The translations under genes were made by a program, and so were the position numbers. A stretch of 64,000 nucleotides of DNA from NCBI RefSeq assembly GCF_963082655.1, contig NC_081553.1, positions 15,776,643 through 15,840,642 on the forward strand, given 5' to 3'. Position 1 is the first letter of the stretch. Each line of letters opens with the position of its first letter. The notes below the pieces were generated by a model. That model was given only the letters and a program-made list of their open reading frames with translations, was not told the DNA's origin and made no database searches. Origin of the DNA: Stomoxys calcitrans (Eukaryota > Arthropoda > Insecta > Diptera > Muscidae). This document shows, in pieces, positions 1-12,300 of the stretch.

Positions 1-1237
1 AAAAAAACGTTGGCTCTCCACAAAACTACATTCTCTAGAGGTTTAGTTGGATTTTCCTTTCAAACTGTCTTTGATATAAATCAATGTTTCGTGCGTGTAG
101 GCGCCATCACTTTGTCGCATATTTATTAAAAAAAAGCCAAAGCAAAGAACATTTTCCCAAATTGTTTGCAATTAGTCACAGTTAGGAGAAGAAAACTCAT
201 ACCTTGTCGTATGGCACCTTGTGCTGCCATAAATACCAATTTCATGCCATCTTCAATTATGTTTGGCAATTTGTCTTTCTCGAAAAAGGGGGATCTTTAA
301 TAGGGGCCATTAATTGTTCATGCTGCAAAGGATGTACAAGTTTTTCCTATTTTCAAAGTAAAGTAAGACACATTTGGAATTTTTCGACATGGGAGGCCAT
401 TGCGGTCCATACATTAGCATGTCCGACAAGTGCATACCTTCTCTGCCACACTTCTCTACGGAAGCCAGGATGCAGCGAATCATAAATGTCCAGCTAGTAG
501 ATCGCAAATACTTACTCTACCGAAACTGTCCAGTTCAAGCTGTGTGACGCCCAATTCTTTAATTGCCCTAAAAACAGATTTGTGTTAAACTCCAATAAAC
601 TTTCTATTTGTGACAATCTCGCCATTGCCATTATGGGGCAACAAGTCCAATTTCGGCGTTTAAGTGTTGGGCGGACATTCAGGCACTTCATTCCATGTTT
701 AAATGGAAGGCTCATACTCTACCCTAAAAACTTAAATTTTAATTCCAAATTGATGCAATCAGGACAGTTTTGGAGTTTGCCATGATCGTACTTTTTATCC
801 ATTTGGGGAATTTTTAAGAATGAGTGGATCCTCAGAACCACCAAACAATCAGTTATTATGAGCCAAATCGTTCATAGCACCCTTTTTTATATTCCCTTCA
901 ATCTTTATTTCACACACATATTTGCCGAACTACTATTGCCTACACAATATTTGCATTGCCAAAGTATTTCTAAGCCGTTGCCAATGTAGTGAACTGTTAG
1001 ATACCAAAGACATCCAATATGTAAATTGCGTTTTTTTGGACGCCAGATGTCGTTAGTAAAAATAGGCCCAATCTTTCCGTTATATTTTAGTTACAAGCAG
1101 TGATCAACAGATATCGTTGATCAAAATGGACCCAATCTTTTTTAGTGATTCTTCTAAAATTGGATAATAAGCTGCAATTTTGCATTGTTAAATAAATATA
1201 GGTATAGGCGAAAATCCTATTGGGGGATCCAGATCGT
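1..1237. other. non-coding stretch, no gene recognised
   Basis: Short open frames exist but none has coding character or splice signals. Around 389-480 there is a decayed block beginning with a GGAGGCC-like start and a 'TTAGCATGTCCG' segment, resembling the head of the tRNA-derived SINE seen at 28550 and 54388. The rest is AT-rich and I see nothing identifiable. It is upstream of, or intronic to, filamin. Confidence 0.4.
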
Positions 1238-1640
1238 GATAAGACGAGGCTATTACAGAAAGGAAGCAAGAAGGAGGTCAGTATAGCTATTGGTATCATA
1301 ACGGGACACATAGGACTACGAGCTCACTTATTTAAAATCAGTGCGGCAAGTGATAGCAAGGGCATGCGGGGAAGATAATGAGACGATGGAGCATTTCCTT
1401 TGTCATTGCCACGCTTTCGCGTCCAACAGATACCGGTACTTAGGTGGAGACACAATATCAGACATGAACCAACTTTGGGGAGTGGTATTGAAAACAATTA
1501 AGTAAGAAGCACGGAATTCCTAACTTAAAGTTTTCTTTTTTAGAGGTTACTTTATAGTTTTTAGAGCGCACAACAAGCCGATTACTGGCTTAGGTGTGTA
1601 TGTCCATAGTGGCATGGGGCGTATTATGTATTAAATTAAT
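1238..1640 (+). pseudogene. 3' fragment of a jockey-like non-LTR retrotransposon
   Basis: Two adjoining frames read as the C-terminal end of a fly LINE pol protein. The first (about 1238-1363) contains GIITGHIGLRAHLFKISAAS. After a +1 shift, the second (about 1364-1503) contains ACGEDNETMEHFLCHCHAF, the usual Cys/His cluster that ends these proteins, then a stop near 1503. The following ~120 bases ('cggaattcctaactt', then 'caagccgattactggctta') are the element's 3' UTR and recur at 29467-29600. The 5' part is missing, as in most truncated LINE insertions. Assignment to the jockey group rests on remembered family style. Confidence 0.7.
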
Positions 1641-1936
1641 CCGCACTTGCAATGGGCTATTATATATGTACTTTTTATGGAATATGTGACAGTGGTGCCA
1701 ATGAATACAATGCCATCTTTGCGTTCAAAATAATCCCTAATCGACTTTTTCATATTCCGTATCTTTACACATTGTAGGTCTTTGTAGACACCAACTAAGT
1801 TTAGCATACACCATCTTCAAATGATAAATGCAATTACCGCAAAAGTCATACGCGGCAGCCAATTATACAGCAATTAGCAACCCAACGCCCCACCCTAACT
1901 ATGATCTCTTACTAAGAAAGTATACTAACAGAATCA

Positions 1937-1981
<45 letters not shown>

Positions 1982-2715
1982 TAATTGTTACCTCTCATAC
2001 TCTCCCATCTGTTAACTCTCCCCCTATCATTTATCAACTGCATTGAGTTGACACAAACAACTAATGTAGTGAAAAGCAACAACAATTTTCTGCGATTCTT
2101 CTTCTTGTTAATTCAATTTAAGCCAATTTACGAGCTTATTCTTTGTCAAAATCAATATAAAAAAATATGTACATCTCTGGCAAGAGACAGCGGCCGGCTT
2201 TAATAAATGCAAGCCTATACAATTATTTTTTGATCATTTGGGTCCCTATGTCAGCAAAAGGTCTTTTCATTATAACTCTAATCATTACAAAATGGCAAAT
2301 CAAACTGAGCATAAATCAAGTGGCATCGGGTTAAAGGCCACAAGGAGGATTGAAATTACAGAGAAACTTTTGTGCTCTCAAAATTGGAAAACAATTGCTA
2401 AGCTTATATGTAGGTGTCGGTAATTATTTTATTTTTCTTCAAAGCAAGCAGCTCTGTCGAAATTAAAAAAAAAAAAAAACATATTTACAGCAAATACAAT
2501 AGAAAATAAATAAAAGAAAGAAAGATACACACATTGGAAGCTACGACTGCCGAAAACCTATATTAGTGCATTACGCCATATTTTCTAGAAAATGCACACT
2601 GCATACCATTGAGAGCAGAATTCTGCTTGCTGCATGGTCTTGATTATCTATATTCACAAGCGCCACCAGCCAGTCTATGTGCGAAGTTTAAATTCTTTAA
2701 TTATATATAATTTAT
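1641..2715. other. non-coding stretch with a (TC)18 microsatellite
   Basis: A perfect TC dinucleotide run of about 36 bases lies at 1943-1978. A 61-codon open frame at 2238-2423 has no splice context or recognisable family and is not called. Nothing else is identified. Confidence 0.5.
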
Positions 2716-2723
2716 CTATGAAG

Positions 2724-3115
2724 TAGAGCTGGCAAACTATCGATATTCGCAACATTCCATATATCGTTAATTTCCCATCACCTATATTTCAAACGAAAAT
2801 GAGAAGTAAAAATCAGGAGATCGATTTATATAGAAGCAATATCAAGGCACAGACCAAATAAAACCAAGGATACCAAAATCAGTTCGAAGTCACGAGAGAA
2901 ATCATTGTACAATATGTTAGCCTAATCGGATGAAAATTGCGCCCTCTATAGGCGCAATGTATCTTAAGAGATGCATTCAATATAGGATTTGCTAATTTTT
3001 GTTTAGTTTTGCAAAAATTTTATTTAGTATTCATCGGAAAAATTTCAATCGATATTTTATCAAACAATTAAATATCGATAGTACCGATATTGCCATCAAT
3101 ATTCTGCCAGTTCTA
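2724..3115. mobile_element. hAT-type MITE (copy 1), perfect 8-bp TSD
   Basis: A 392-bp element with imperfect terminal inverted repeats, TAGAGCTGGCAAACTATCGA at the left and the reverse complement of a related sequence at the right, ending CCAGTTCTA. It is flanked by a perfect 8-bp duplication, CTATGAAG, at 2716-2723 and 3116-3123. The 8-bp duplication and TAGAGCTGGCAA-like ends are typical of hAT elements. No transposase is encoded. Perfect TATCGATA octamers lie near both ends (2738-2745, 3073-3080). A related copy lies at 24191-24656. Confidence 0.85.
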
Positions 3116-3123
3116 CTATGAAG

Positions 3124-4239
3124 GCCAACTCCGAAAAAAGTGTGGCCAGATTACCATACATCCAAAAAACACCTTAATATCTCCCCAAATTTTATAAAAT
3201 AACGATTTTTCCAACTTATAAACGTGAGATTTCGTCTTTTGAAAGCAATTAATAGCTTGGAGACTTTTTCCCTGAAAAGTTTTGATGGTTTTCGTTTTTC
3301 TTTTGTAAATCCTTTGCCTCCAACACTTAATCACAAAATCTATCATAGCTAAAATACCCCATTAAATCGTAGGCTTTTTTTAACGAAATGTTTATACCAC
3401 CTCTCTAGTTGTTATGGTTTTAATAATAACATAAATAATTTGTTATTATTATGGACTCATTAAAACAAATCTTTGTGTAAACACTTGTACCATAAATTAA
3501 AGGTATTTTAGTGAAATTTGAAAAAAAATTCTATAAAGAAAACTAAACTCATCGTTAACATTAAGCAGGGAAAACAAAAGCAACACAAAAGAAAAAAATA
3601 CTAATTATTATAAATCAACGACGCGTGCCAAATGATGGGAACCATAAATAAACGACCGCAAAATAAACCATACATACATACAGACATGTACACTATAATA
3701 ATATTTCACGTATAAAAACAAATACACAAAAATTGTTTTGTTTGTTTTGCAATGGCAAAAACTAACAAAAACAAAACATTCTAAAAATGCGAACAAATTT
3801 TCACTAAAGATTAGAGAACTATTTGTTATATGCCTGAAATGTTCTATGGGTCAGCGGGAAGAAGCGCCACCACATCATTGTTGAGGCAGCCATATGGTCA
3901 ACATGATTATAATGATGCCAATAATGCTAATGGTGTGAAATAATTCAAGTGCCTTCTCTGTCATAGCACATAGTGAAAGTGAAATCGATTTTAACAAAAT
4001 TGAAAACATTCTACTTTCTTGCTGAAATGATACATATGTATATACATACATAATTGATTGAAAAAAAGACAAATAATAATTTTTTAGTAACCACCCTAAA
4101 AAGTAAATTACTCAGTTTTTTCTGTAAACTTGATGTTCTTAGTTTAAATTGGCAAAGAACAATATTGTAGGTGCAAAAAGTTGATGTTTTTTAATAACTA
4201 AAGGGGTTTTAAGGGAAATTTGTCAGTTCTTCCTCAAAA
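3124..4239. other. non-coding stretch, nothing recognised
   Basis: AT-rich sequence with no exon-like frame, no RNA gene and no clear repeat boundary. Confidence 0.4.
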
Positions 4240-5445
4240 TATCATATTTTGAATTTTTTTCTTCAAAATTTATTTCCATGGAAAATGCTGTCAAGATTTC
4301 ATTTGTTAGAAAATGTTGTCAAAATTTCATTTGTATAAGAAATTTTGTCAAAACTTCATTTGTATAGTAAATTTTTTCAACATTTCAAATTTTGTTAAAG
4401 TTTTATTTCTGTAGGAAATGTCAATTTTTTTTCTGTAGGAAATGTTGTCAAATGTTTAGGAAATTTTGTCAAAATTCCATTTTTATAGAAAATTTTGTCA
4501 ACATTTCATTGGTATAGGAAATTTTGTTGAAGTTTTATTTTTGTAGGAAATGTCAAAATTTTTTTTTTCTGTTGGAAATGTTGTCAAAACTTCATTTCTA
4601 TAGGATTATTTTCAAAATTTCATTTTTGTCATTGTTTCATTCATTGTTTGTTCATTGTTTTTCAAGTCGACCCAGCGAATACAACACCCAAAGGAGAGAT
4701 TGTTAAATGAGTCTTGAAGAAAAGAAATTGCCAGTTCCTCAGACAAGGCAGGATACACGTCACCCCACTGGTGGACGCGTTTCGATAATTGGGTTATTTT
4801 ATCTCATCGGCACCATCGTGAACTATGTCCGTCCGTCTGACCGGCCTCCAGTTCACAGCCTGTTGTTCGTAGTACTTATTTTATTTCTATAGAAATTGTT
4901 GACAAAATTTCATTTCTATAGAAAATTCTTTTAAAATGTATGTGTTATAAGCATTTCAGTCCAAGTTTCGTATTAATAGGATATTTTGTCCTAATTTCAT
5001 TTCTTAAGAAATTTTGTAAATTTTTTTCCCTATACGAAATTTGTCAAAAAGTTGATGTTATTTCATAACTCAAAGGTTTATTATAGAGAAAATTTTCAGT
5101 TCTTCCCCAAAATATCATATTTTGAATTTTTTTCAAGTTTCATTTCCATAGATAATTTTGTCAATATTTCATCTTTTTTGGTAAATTTTGTCAAAATTTA
5201 ATTGTTTTAGTAAATTTTGTCAAAATTTAATTTTTTAGTAAATTTTGTCAAAATTTCATTTTTTTAGTAAATTTTGTCAAAATTTAATTTTTTTAATAAA
5301 TTTTGTCAAAGTTTTATTTCTGTAGGAAATGTTGTCAAAAATTCATTTCTAAAGAATTTTCGTCAATATTCATTTCTTAGGAACTTTTGTAAAAATTTCA
5401 TTTCTATAGAGATTTTTGTCATAATGTCATGAGATTTTTCTTCAA
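4240..5445. repeat. decayed AT-rich tandem repeat array
   Basis: Variants of 'aaattttgtcaaaatttcat' followed by 'ttctatag' recur head to tail with irregular spacing of about 35-45 bases. Copies run 4250-4640 and 4885-5440. An unrelated, GC-richer island interrupts them at about 4640-4880. The units are diverged, so the array is old. Similar A/T-rich units occur at 51180-51660. Confidence 0.65.
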
Positions 5446-6384
5446 ATCACCTCTAACTTTTTTAATATTTATAGATGACTTTATCAAACTGTAACTTCTT
5501 ACCTTGTAATGAAGTCATGATTCCCCATTATCCCTTTTGTGAATATCTTAAGAAACATTCATGAACTCTTCACATGACCAAAAGAAAACCTTGAAAGTTG
5601 AACTTTGTTTGTATGCATATGAGTGTATACCCATACATAGATAATAGTCTGGAATTTTAATGAATTTTCTAATACTTATGAATTAAAATTTATTTTAATA
5701 ATAAAATCTAAAAAAAAGTCAGTGGAAATTTGTGTGTGTATAAAAAGTTTTTGCGTCTTGTCAATATTAAAAAGCCAAAAAATGATAAGTGTTGGTGATG
5801 TCGATATGACTACAGAATGTTGTGTTGTTATTTCCCTACTTTTAAAAAAAGAATATGTTTTCTAAATTTTCTATTTATATAGCCACACACATTTTTTGGA
5901 GAGAACACACAAACACATCAAATATAAAATATGACTTCGAAACACATTTTCAATATTTCAAAATATTTTCAATATATGAATATTTATAAAGGAATAACGA
6001 TATACATACATATATGTTCTTATATATATCATGCATGTTTTTTTTCTGTAGTTTTTGGTTTGTTACCACCCCACATAGATTTTACTTTCTTTTGCTGGCT
6101 GGCTATTATTCAAAATTAATTTTGAAGATTTTTTTTATGTTTTGTTTTGACCAATCTTTAATTTTTTAATTAATAACCCTTCTCAGTGGAACTTGTCAAA
6201 TTGTTGGAAAACTCATAAATTTCTCAATATTATTTGTTTGTTTAATATACAATGTTTAGTGATTTTATTCTTGGAGAATGTTGTACATATATATATCTCA
6301 TAATTTTTTTATAAAAATATTTATTTGATAGGTTGATATGTGTGATCTAATTTGTTTTTTATTTCTTTATCAATCTAATTTTAG
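5446..6384. other. non-coding DNA before the filamin exon
   Basis: AT-rich sequence ending in a pyrimidine-biased tract and the acceptor 'ctaattttag' at 6375-6384. It is intron sequence, or intron plus upstream exons and a promoter that I cannot place. No upstream filamin exon (actin-binding domain or earlier Ig repeats) is visible to its left. Confidence 0.5.
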
Positions 6385-9300
6385 CTGAAGTCAAAATGCC
6401 CAGCGGAAAGGTCGATAAGCCCATTATTCAAGACAACCGTGATGGTACCGTATCCGTGAAATACGATCCTAAGGAAGAAGGCTCTCACGAATTGATTGTC
6501 AAATACAATGGTGAACCTGTTCAAGGTAAGTCTTAATTTTCAAAATTCTTTATAAAAAGTTTAAATATTTTTTTTAATGAAGTAAAAATAGTTTGCCGCT
6601 TCCAACATAATAGTTTTGTCAAAATATGATTTTCAACGACATGATTTTTAGCTAGAAGTCTTTACTTTTTACAAATTGTTTATTTAGTTTAAAGTGGTAT
6701 CCAAGTTCTAATGTTATTTTACTTTAGATCTGAAGACAGAGGTCACTTATTTTGTTTCACTGGTCTTTGCAAAACTACAGTTATAAACATTCAGTACTTT
6801 TTAAATTCGTTCTTAAGCTTATACTCGGACTAAATCGAAGATTGTTCGTATTTAGGGTTGGTTTGGTCACACTCCATATAAAAACAATTGTAAATGAAAA
6901 ATTAAAATGATTTTTTTAGGCTAACGACTTAAAAGTAGCAATTAGGCACTATTAATCCTAGGGTAATATGATGGCAGGTTTGTTTTGGTGCAGAAAATTT
7001 GCCTTAAATATGTTTGAGTTAATTAAAATATTTTGTTGAAGCTTTTCAAAAAAAAAATACCCTGTTTTTGTCGACACTTTGGACGTTGACTCTGGTTTAA
7101 TTCACTATCCGAATGGTAGGAATTAAAAAAAAAACTAAAAAGCTTTTTTATTTAATTTTTAAACTTGAACTATGAGTTGGCAACTTACATGATCTTGCAT
7201 TTTGGCCATCCAATACATTACAAATTACACAGATGGCGTGTTGTTAGTTTTAAGATGGTGCAATAGATAAGTATAGATGGCGTTAGTTGAGGAAAGTATC
7301 AACTCACTTCAACATTCCGGCCTTCTTGCACTACTTCAATGTCAAGATATATTAATTACAGGTATTGGCAGTTGCCCAACAACAAAATATTGGGTGCACT
7401 ATCGGTCAAAATCAGTGGTTAGTGCAACTCTGACTTCGAGTATGTTACTAGTTCGCTCCATTTTTAGTTGATTGTGTGAGTTATAGTTCTTAACTATAAT
7501 ACACACACAAGCAAAACTCGTTGACAGATAGTGCACTTCGCGAAAAAAAATTATACTCCGCTGTTAACGGTACACTACCTGGTAATTATGTCATAGATCA
7601 ATGTTATGTTGATGTTGTTGTTATTTACAATACTTGCCAAAATGTTATTGGGTTGGCAACATCGATAAAGCTGAATTGAAATCCAGTCATTATTTAACGG
7701 CATATTTTCGTTTCTTTTAATTTTTGTAGATGATAGATTTTGAAGCAAAAACTTTAATTTTCCAAAAAGTAATTGTGAAAAACATAAGTATTTCACTGTG
7801 AAACACAAACTTAATACCCAACTTCATAGAATATATATGTATATGTTGTTGGCTTTAGCAATGTAGAATAGTACTTTGCACAAATAGAGGCTAGGAACAA
7901 TTTTCCATACTGCAGCACCTGATCCGCTTTGAAGGGCCATGTCACTGCCAGAATGGTATGAATTGAAACAAAAAAATAGTTGTATATTGTTAACTATTTT
8001 ATACGGCGGACGGACAGTATTATTTTCTGGCTTTTTCCTGTATTATTATGTGGCACGCACATCTTGTTTACTTTTGATTTTTGACAAACGTCAAAATTTG
8101 TCAATGTTTGAAAAACTGGTCGATTGGCACAGCAAAATGATATTTTTTTTCTCACCAGTGTAAAAAACTACCCGCTACGTCATTTTTACATCTCACCATA
8201 GGAGATTGCTATCCTTCACACGCTCGTTGAGTTGATACTGACATGATTTTGAATGATGATCGTAAATTATAAAGATGGCGGGTTGTTAATTGTGACTGTT
8301 AAGGTAGTGCAATAGATAAGTGAAGATGGCGTTGGTTGAAGATAGTATCAACTCGCTTCAACAACTCTAATAATTTATTTCTAACAGGGGTTAGGTTAAA
8401 ACCCCATATTCACTGCTCGTTATATCCGGATTTATGGCTAACGTCAGCCGATTTTATAATTGAGCCATTTTTGTTTATGATTTAACCATTAAAACACGTT
8501 TTAATAACCAGTGTAAACGTACTGTAAGTTAGTTAGACGCACTTTACACCTGTATACAAGTTTATAATTAATTTTATTTGTTAATTAAAATCATGGATTT
8601 TATTTTCTTCTTCCAGGATCTCCTTTCAAATTCCATGTTGACTCCATCACTTCCGGTTATGTCACCGCCTATGGTCCCGGTTTGACCCATGGCGTTACCG
8701 GCGAACCCTGCAACTTTACCATCTCCACCAAAGGAGCCAGTGCTGCTGGTTTAACCATGGCCGTTGAAGGACCCAGCAAAGTTGATGTAAGTTTACATTA
8801 CAATCATAAAAAAATAGTAATATGTTCGTCACATGGTGGTAGAAAACAAGTTTTGCCTTAAAAAATTGTTTACTACTGTCATGTTACAGCAAATACATCT
8901 GAAGGGAACGTTTACACATAAAAAATAAAATTTATTTCGAAAATTAAGTTATAATAGCATTAATTGCGAAACACAATCTTTATCATTTATGTATTTTTTA
9001 TGTGTAATTTTCTTCCCTAAAATTTCATTTGTTTTAAATACATGTGTACAGAAAACACCATAAGCATTGTAAATTACCCATAAAAATCCATCAAACCCAT
9101 TAAGCCGAATTTTCATCGTGACTGTTTGGTGTCATTTTTTGCAACAACTAGACATAATGAAAATCGCTATTGAACCTGTATTTGCTATTAGGGTTTGCCT
9201 AAAATATAGATAAAAACACGTCAGAAAAAGAAAATATTAAGTACAAATACCTATAACTAAAAAAACAAGGAAACAGATGTAACAAATTACAACTAGAAAA

Positions 9301-12300
9301 AATTCACTTTTTAAAGCTTTTTTTGTACCTTAATTATAATTATTTTAAAAGAAAAATTTTCATGGTTTTTTAATGGTTTAAATTTAAAAAAAAAATTCTA
9401 AATGCTATTTGTTTATTTCAGTTAATGTTTTTATCTATATTTTTTTTTATATCACCAATTCTTCTGGAAGTTTTCTCTACCCTTTCGACAATAATCGAAA
9501 TCAAAATTATTACCCTAAATTAATTCGAAATTTTAAATTTGTATCACCCATCGCTCCAATTTTAACAGAAAGTAAAAGCAAAACACATATATAACACTTT
9601 CATTACATAAACAAGTACATATACATACTTGGTTTAACCATACACAACAAAATATTGATACATTCGACACAATACTACATTCAGATTAAGCTCCTCATGT
9701 CTTCTGAAACTTTCCTCCACATTTAAAGTCATCTATCCTTTAAGGCGTATAAAAAGTCGGTTAGAAAAGTAGACAAATTAAATTGATCACATAATCGAAT
9801 GTTCCATAGAAAACCAAAGAGATTTACATAATTTGTAGAGCTAGATTTCTACCGGGTAAATGCCCAACGCTTGGGTATTTATTGGGTAAATACCTTTTTT
9901 GGATATTTTTTTGGGTATTTATAATTTTGCAGATATCTTGGGTGTAAAAAATTTTTCCAAAAAATTCTGATCTCATAAGATCGTATTTTAGTTTTATTGG
10001 GTTGCCCAAAAAGTAATTGTGGATTTTTTAAAAGAAAGTAAATGCATTTTTAATAAAACTTAGAATCAACTTTAATCAAATATACTTTTTTTACACTTTT
10101 TTTCTAAAGCAAGCTAAAAGTAACAGCTGATAACTGACAGAAGAAAGAATGCAATTACAGAGTCACAAGCTGTGAAAAAATTTTTCAACGCCGACTATAT
10201 GAAAAATCCGCAATTACTTTTTGGGCAACCCAATATATAGCCGCTATATAGACCGATCTCCATATTTAAAGTCTTGAGGCAATAAATTTGGCAGGGTGAG
10301 TTCTGGTAGCCTTCTATTCATTTCTATGAAGTGCGGTTCAGATCGGACAATATATGGATAAAGCTGCCCTTAGACTGACCACCCGATATAGGGTATTGAG
10401 GCCATAAAAGATCCATTTATTACCCGAATTTGAAATTAGGCAAAGAGTGTTCTGGTAGACCCCTGCTCATTCATGTCAAATCGAAATCATCGGACCCTAT
10501 TTGGATATAGCTGCTATATATACCGATCTCCCAACATTGTGTAATGAGCCTACAAAAGGAGCATTTTTCATCCTATTTCAATGAAATTTGGCACAGCGAG
10601 TTCCGGTACCCCTCTTAACCTTTGTCAAATATCGTCCACATAGGACCATATTTAGATATATCTGCTATATAGACCGATCTCCCGATATAGAGTATTAAGC
10701 CTATAAAAAAGGAGCATTTTTCATCCTTTTTCGATGAAATTTGGCACAGCGAATTCCTTTTTGTTGAATATCGTCCAGATCGGACCCTATTTGGATAAAG
10801 CTGCTATATAGACCGATCTTCTGGTATAGAGTATTGAGCCTATAAAAGGAGAATTTTTCATCCGATTTTGATGAAATTTGAAACAATGAGTTTTGATGAC
10901 CTCTACACCAGTTTGTTGAATATCGTCCAGGTTTATATACAAAGAATACGAAATCATCAAAAATGTTTAGAAAAATGTTTTTATTTTGGGTATAAATGGT
11001 TAAATACCCGGGTATTTTTTCAATTTACCTGGTAAATGTACCCATCGCCCATCTCTAATAATTTGTTATTATTAATTTGTTACAGTATAAATTCTTCTGA
11101 TTTCGTTGAAATTTGGTACAGTAAGTTGCATTCTATTATTTGACATCCCTGTCGAGTATGCTTCGGATTAGACCATTCTTGAAAATAGCGCCATATGGAC
11201 CGATTTAAGGTCTTGGCTCCCTAAAAAGATAATTTATTATCTGTTTTCCCTGTTTCCCTGTTTTGTGAGTTTTGAGCCTGTAGAGGGTGCCATTCTTATC
11301 TGATTTGGCACAATGATTGATCGTATCGGGAACGTAATGATCAATGATTTAAAAAAAAAACCAAAAACTCGACTTTGTATATCAAGTGTCATAGGCATTC
11401 TGTGTTTAAGAAAGAGCCATTGCCGCTCAGCCTCCCGCTGAGACTCTCCTCTCGATATCAGTGATTGTACGCGACAGCAGTTGCAACTACTCCGTATAGA
11501 GGATTCCACTATACGCAACTTGTGGACGCGCTAAGCATCCCAAGTCCCACTATAAAACTTTTTCGACGAGATATATGTAGGTTGGCTGGATATATTTGAA
11601 CAATTTATTAAAATTGCTATACGTATTTGTATTTTGGACCAGTATAACAATCATCTACTTCTGTACTATGCTTTTTTATTCTTTGCTCATCTCAATCATG
11701 AATCGAATGTTTTCGTCTACGTCCTTCGTGTGTCTATTGTATCGCATCACATTGTATTGTGTATGAATTCATCACAGCATCATTACCCGCTTATACCTCG
11801 CTTACGCCTTGCTATCATCTTTCTCTTTACAGATCAACTATCATGACAACAAAGATGGCACCGTTTCCGTTCAATATTTACCCACTGCCCCCGGTGAATA
11901 CCATGTTGCGGTACGTTTTGGTGACAAGCACATCAAGGGTTCACCCTATGTGGCCAAGATTACCGGCGAAGGTCGCAAGCGTAATCAAATTTCTGTTGGT
12001 TCCTGTTCTGAGGTCACTATGCCTGGTGAAATCACCGATGATGATTTGCGTGCTTTGAATGCTTCCATTCAGGCTCCCAGTGGTTTGGAGGAGCCTTGCT
12101 TCTTGAAACGCATGCCCACGGGCAACATTGGCATCTCCTTTACACCCCGTGAAACAGGTGAACATTTGGTGTCTGTCAAACGCATGGGCAAGCATATACC
12201 CAATTCACCATTCAAGGTTACCGTCATGGAGCGCGAGGTGGGTGATGCCAAGAAGGTCAAGGTATCCGGTAGTGGCTTGAAGGAGGGCAAAACTCACACC

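Noticed and set aside
2238..2423. 61-codon frame containing MANQTEHKSSGIGLK
   Set aside because: No splice context, not recognisable, and too short to separate from chance.
4707..4892. 61-codon frame beginning MSLEEKKLPVPQ
   Set aside because: No splice sites or family; it lies in the probable inserted island at 4640-4885.
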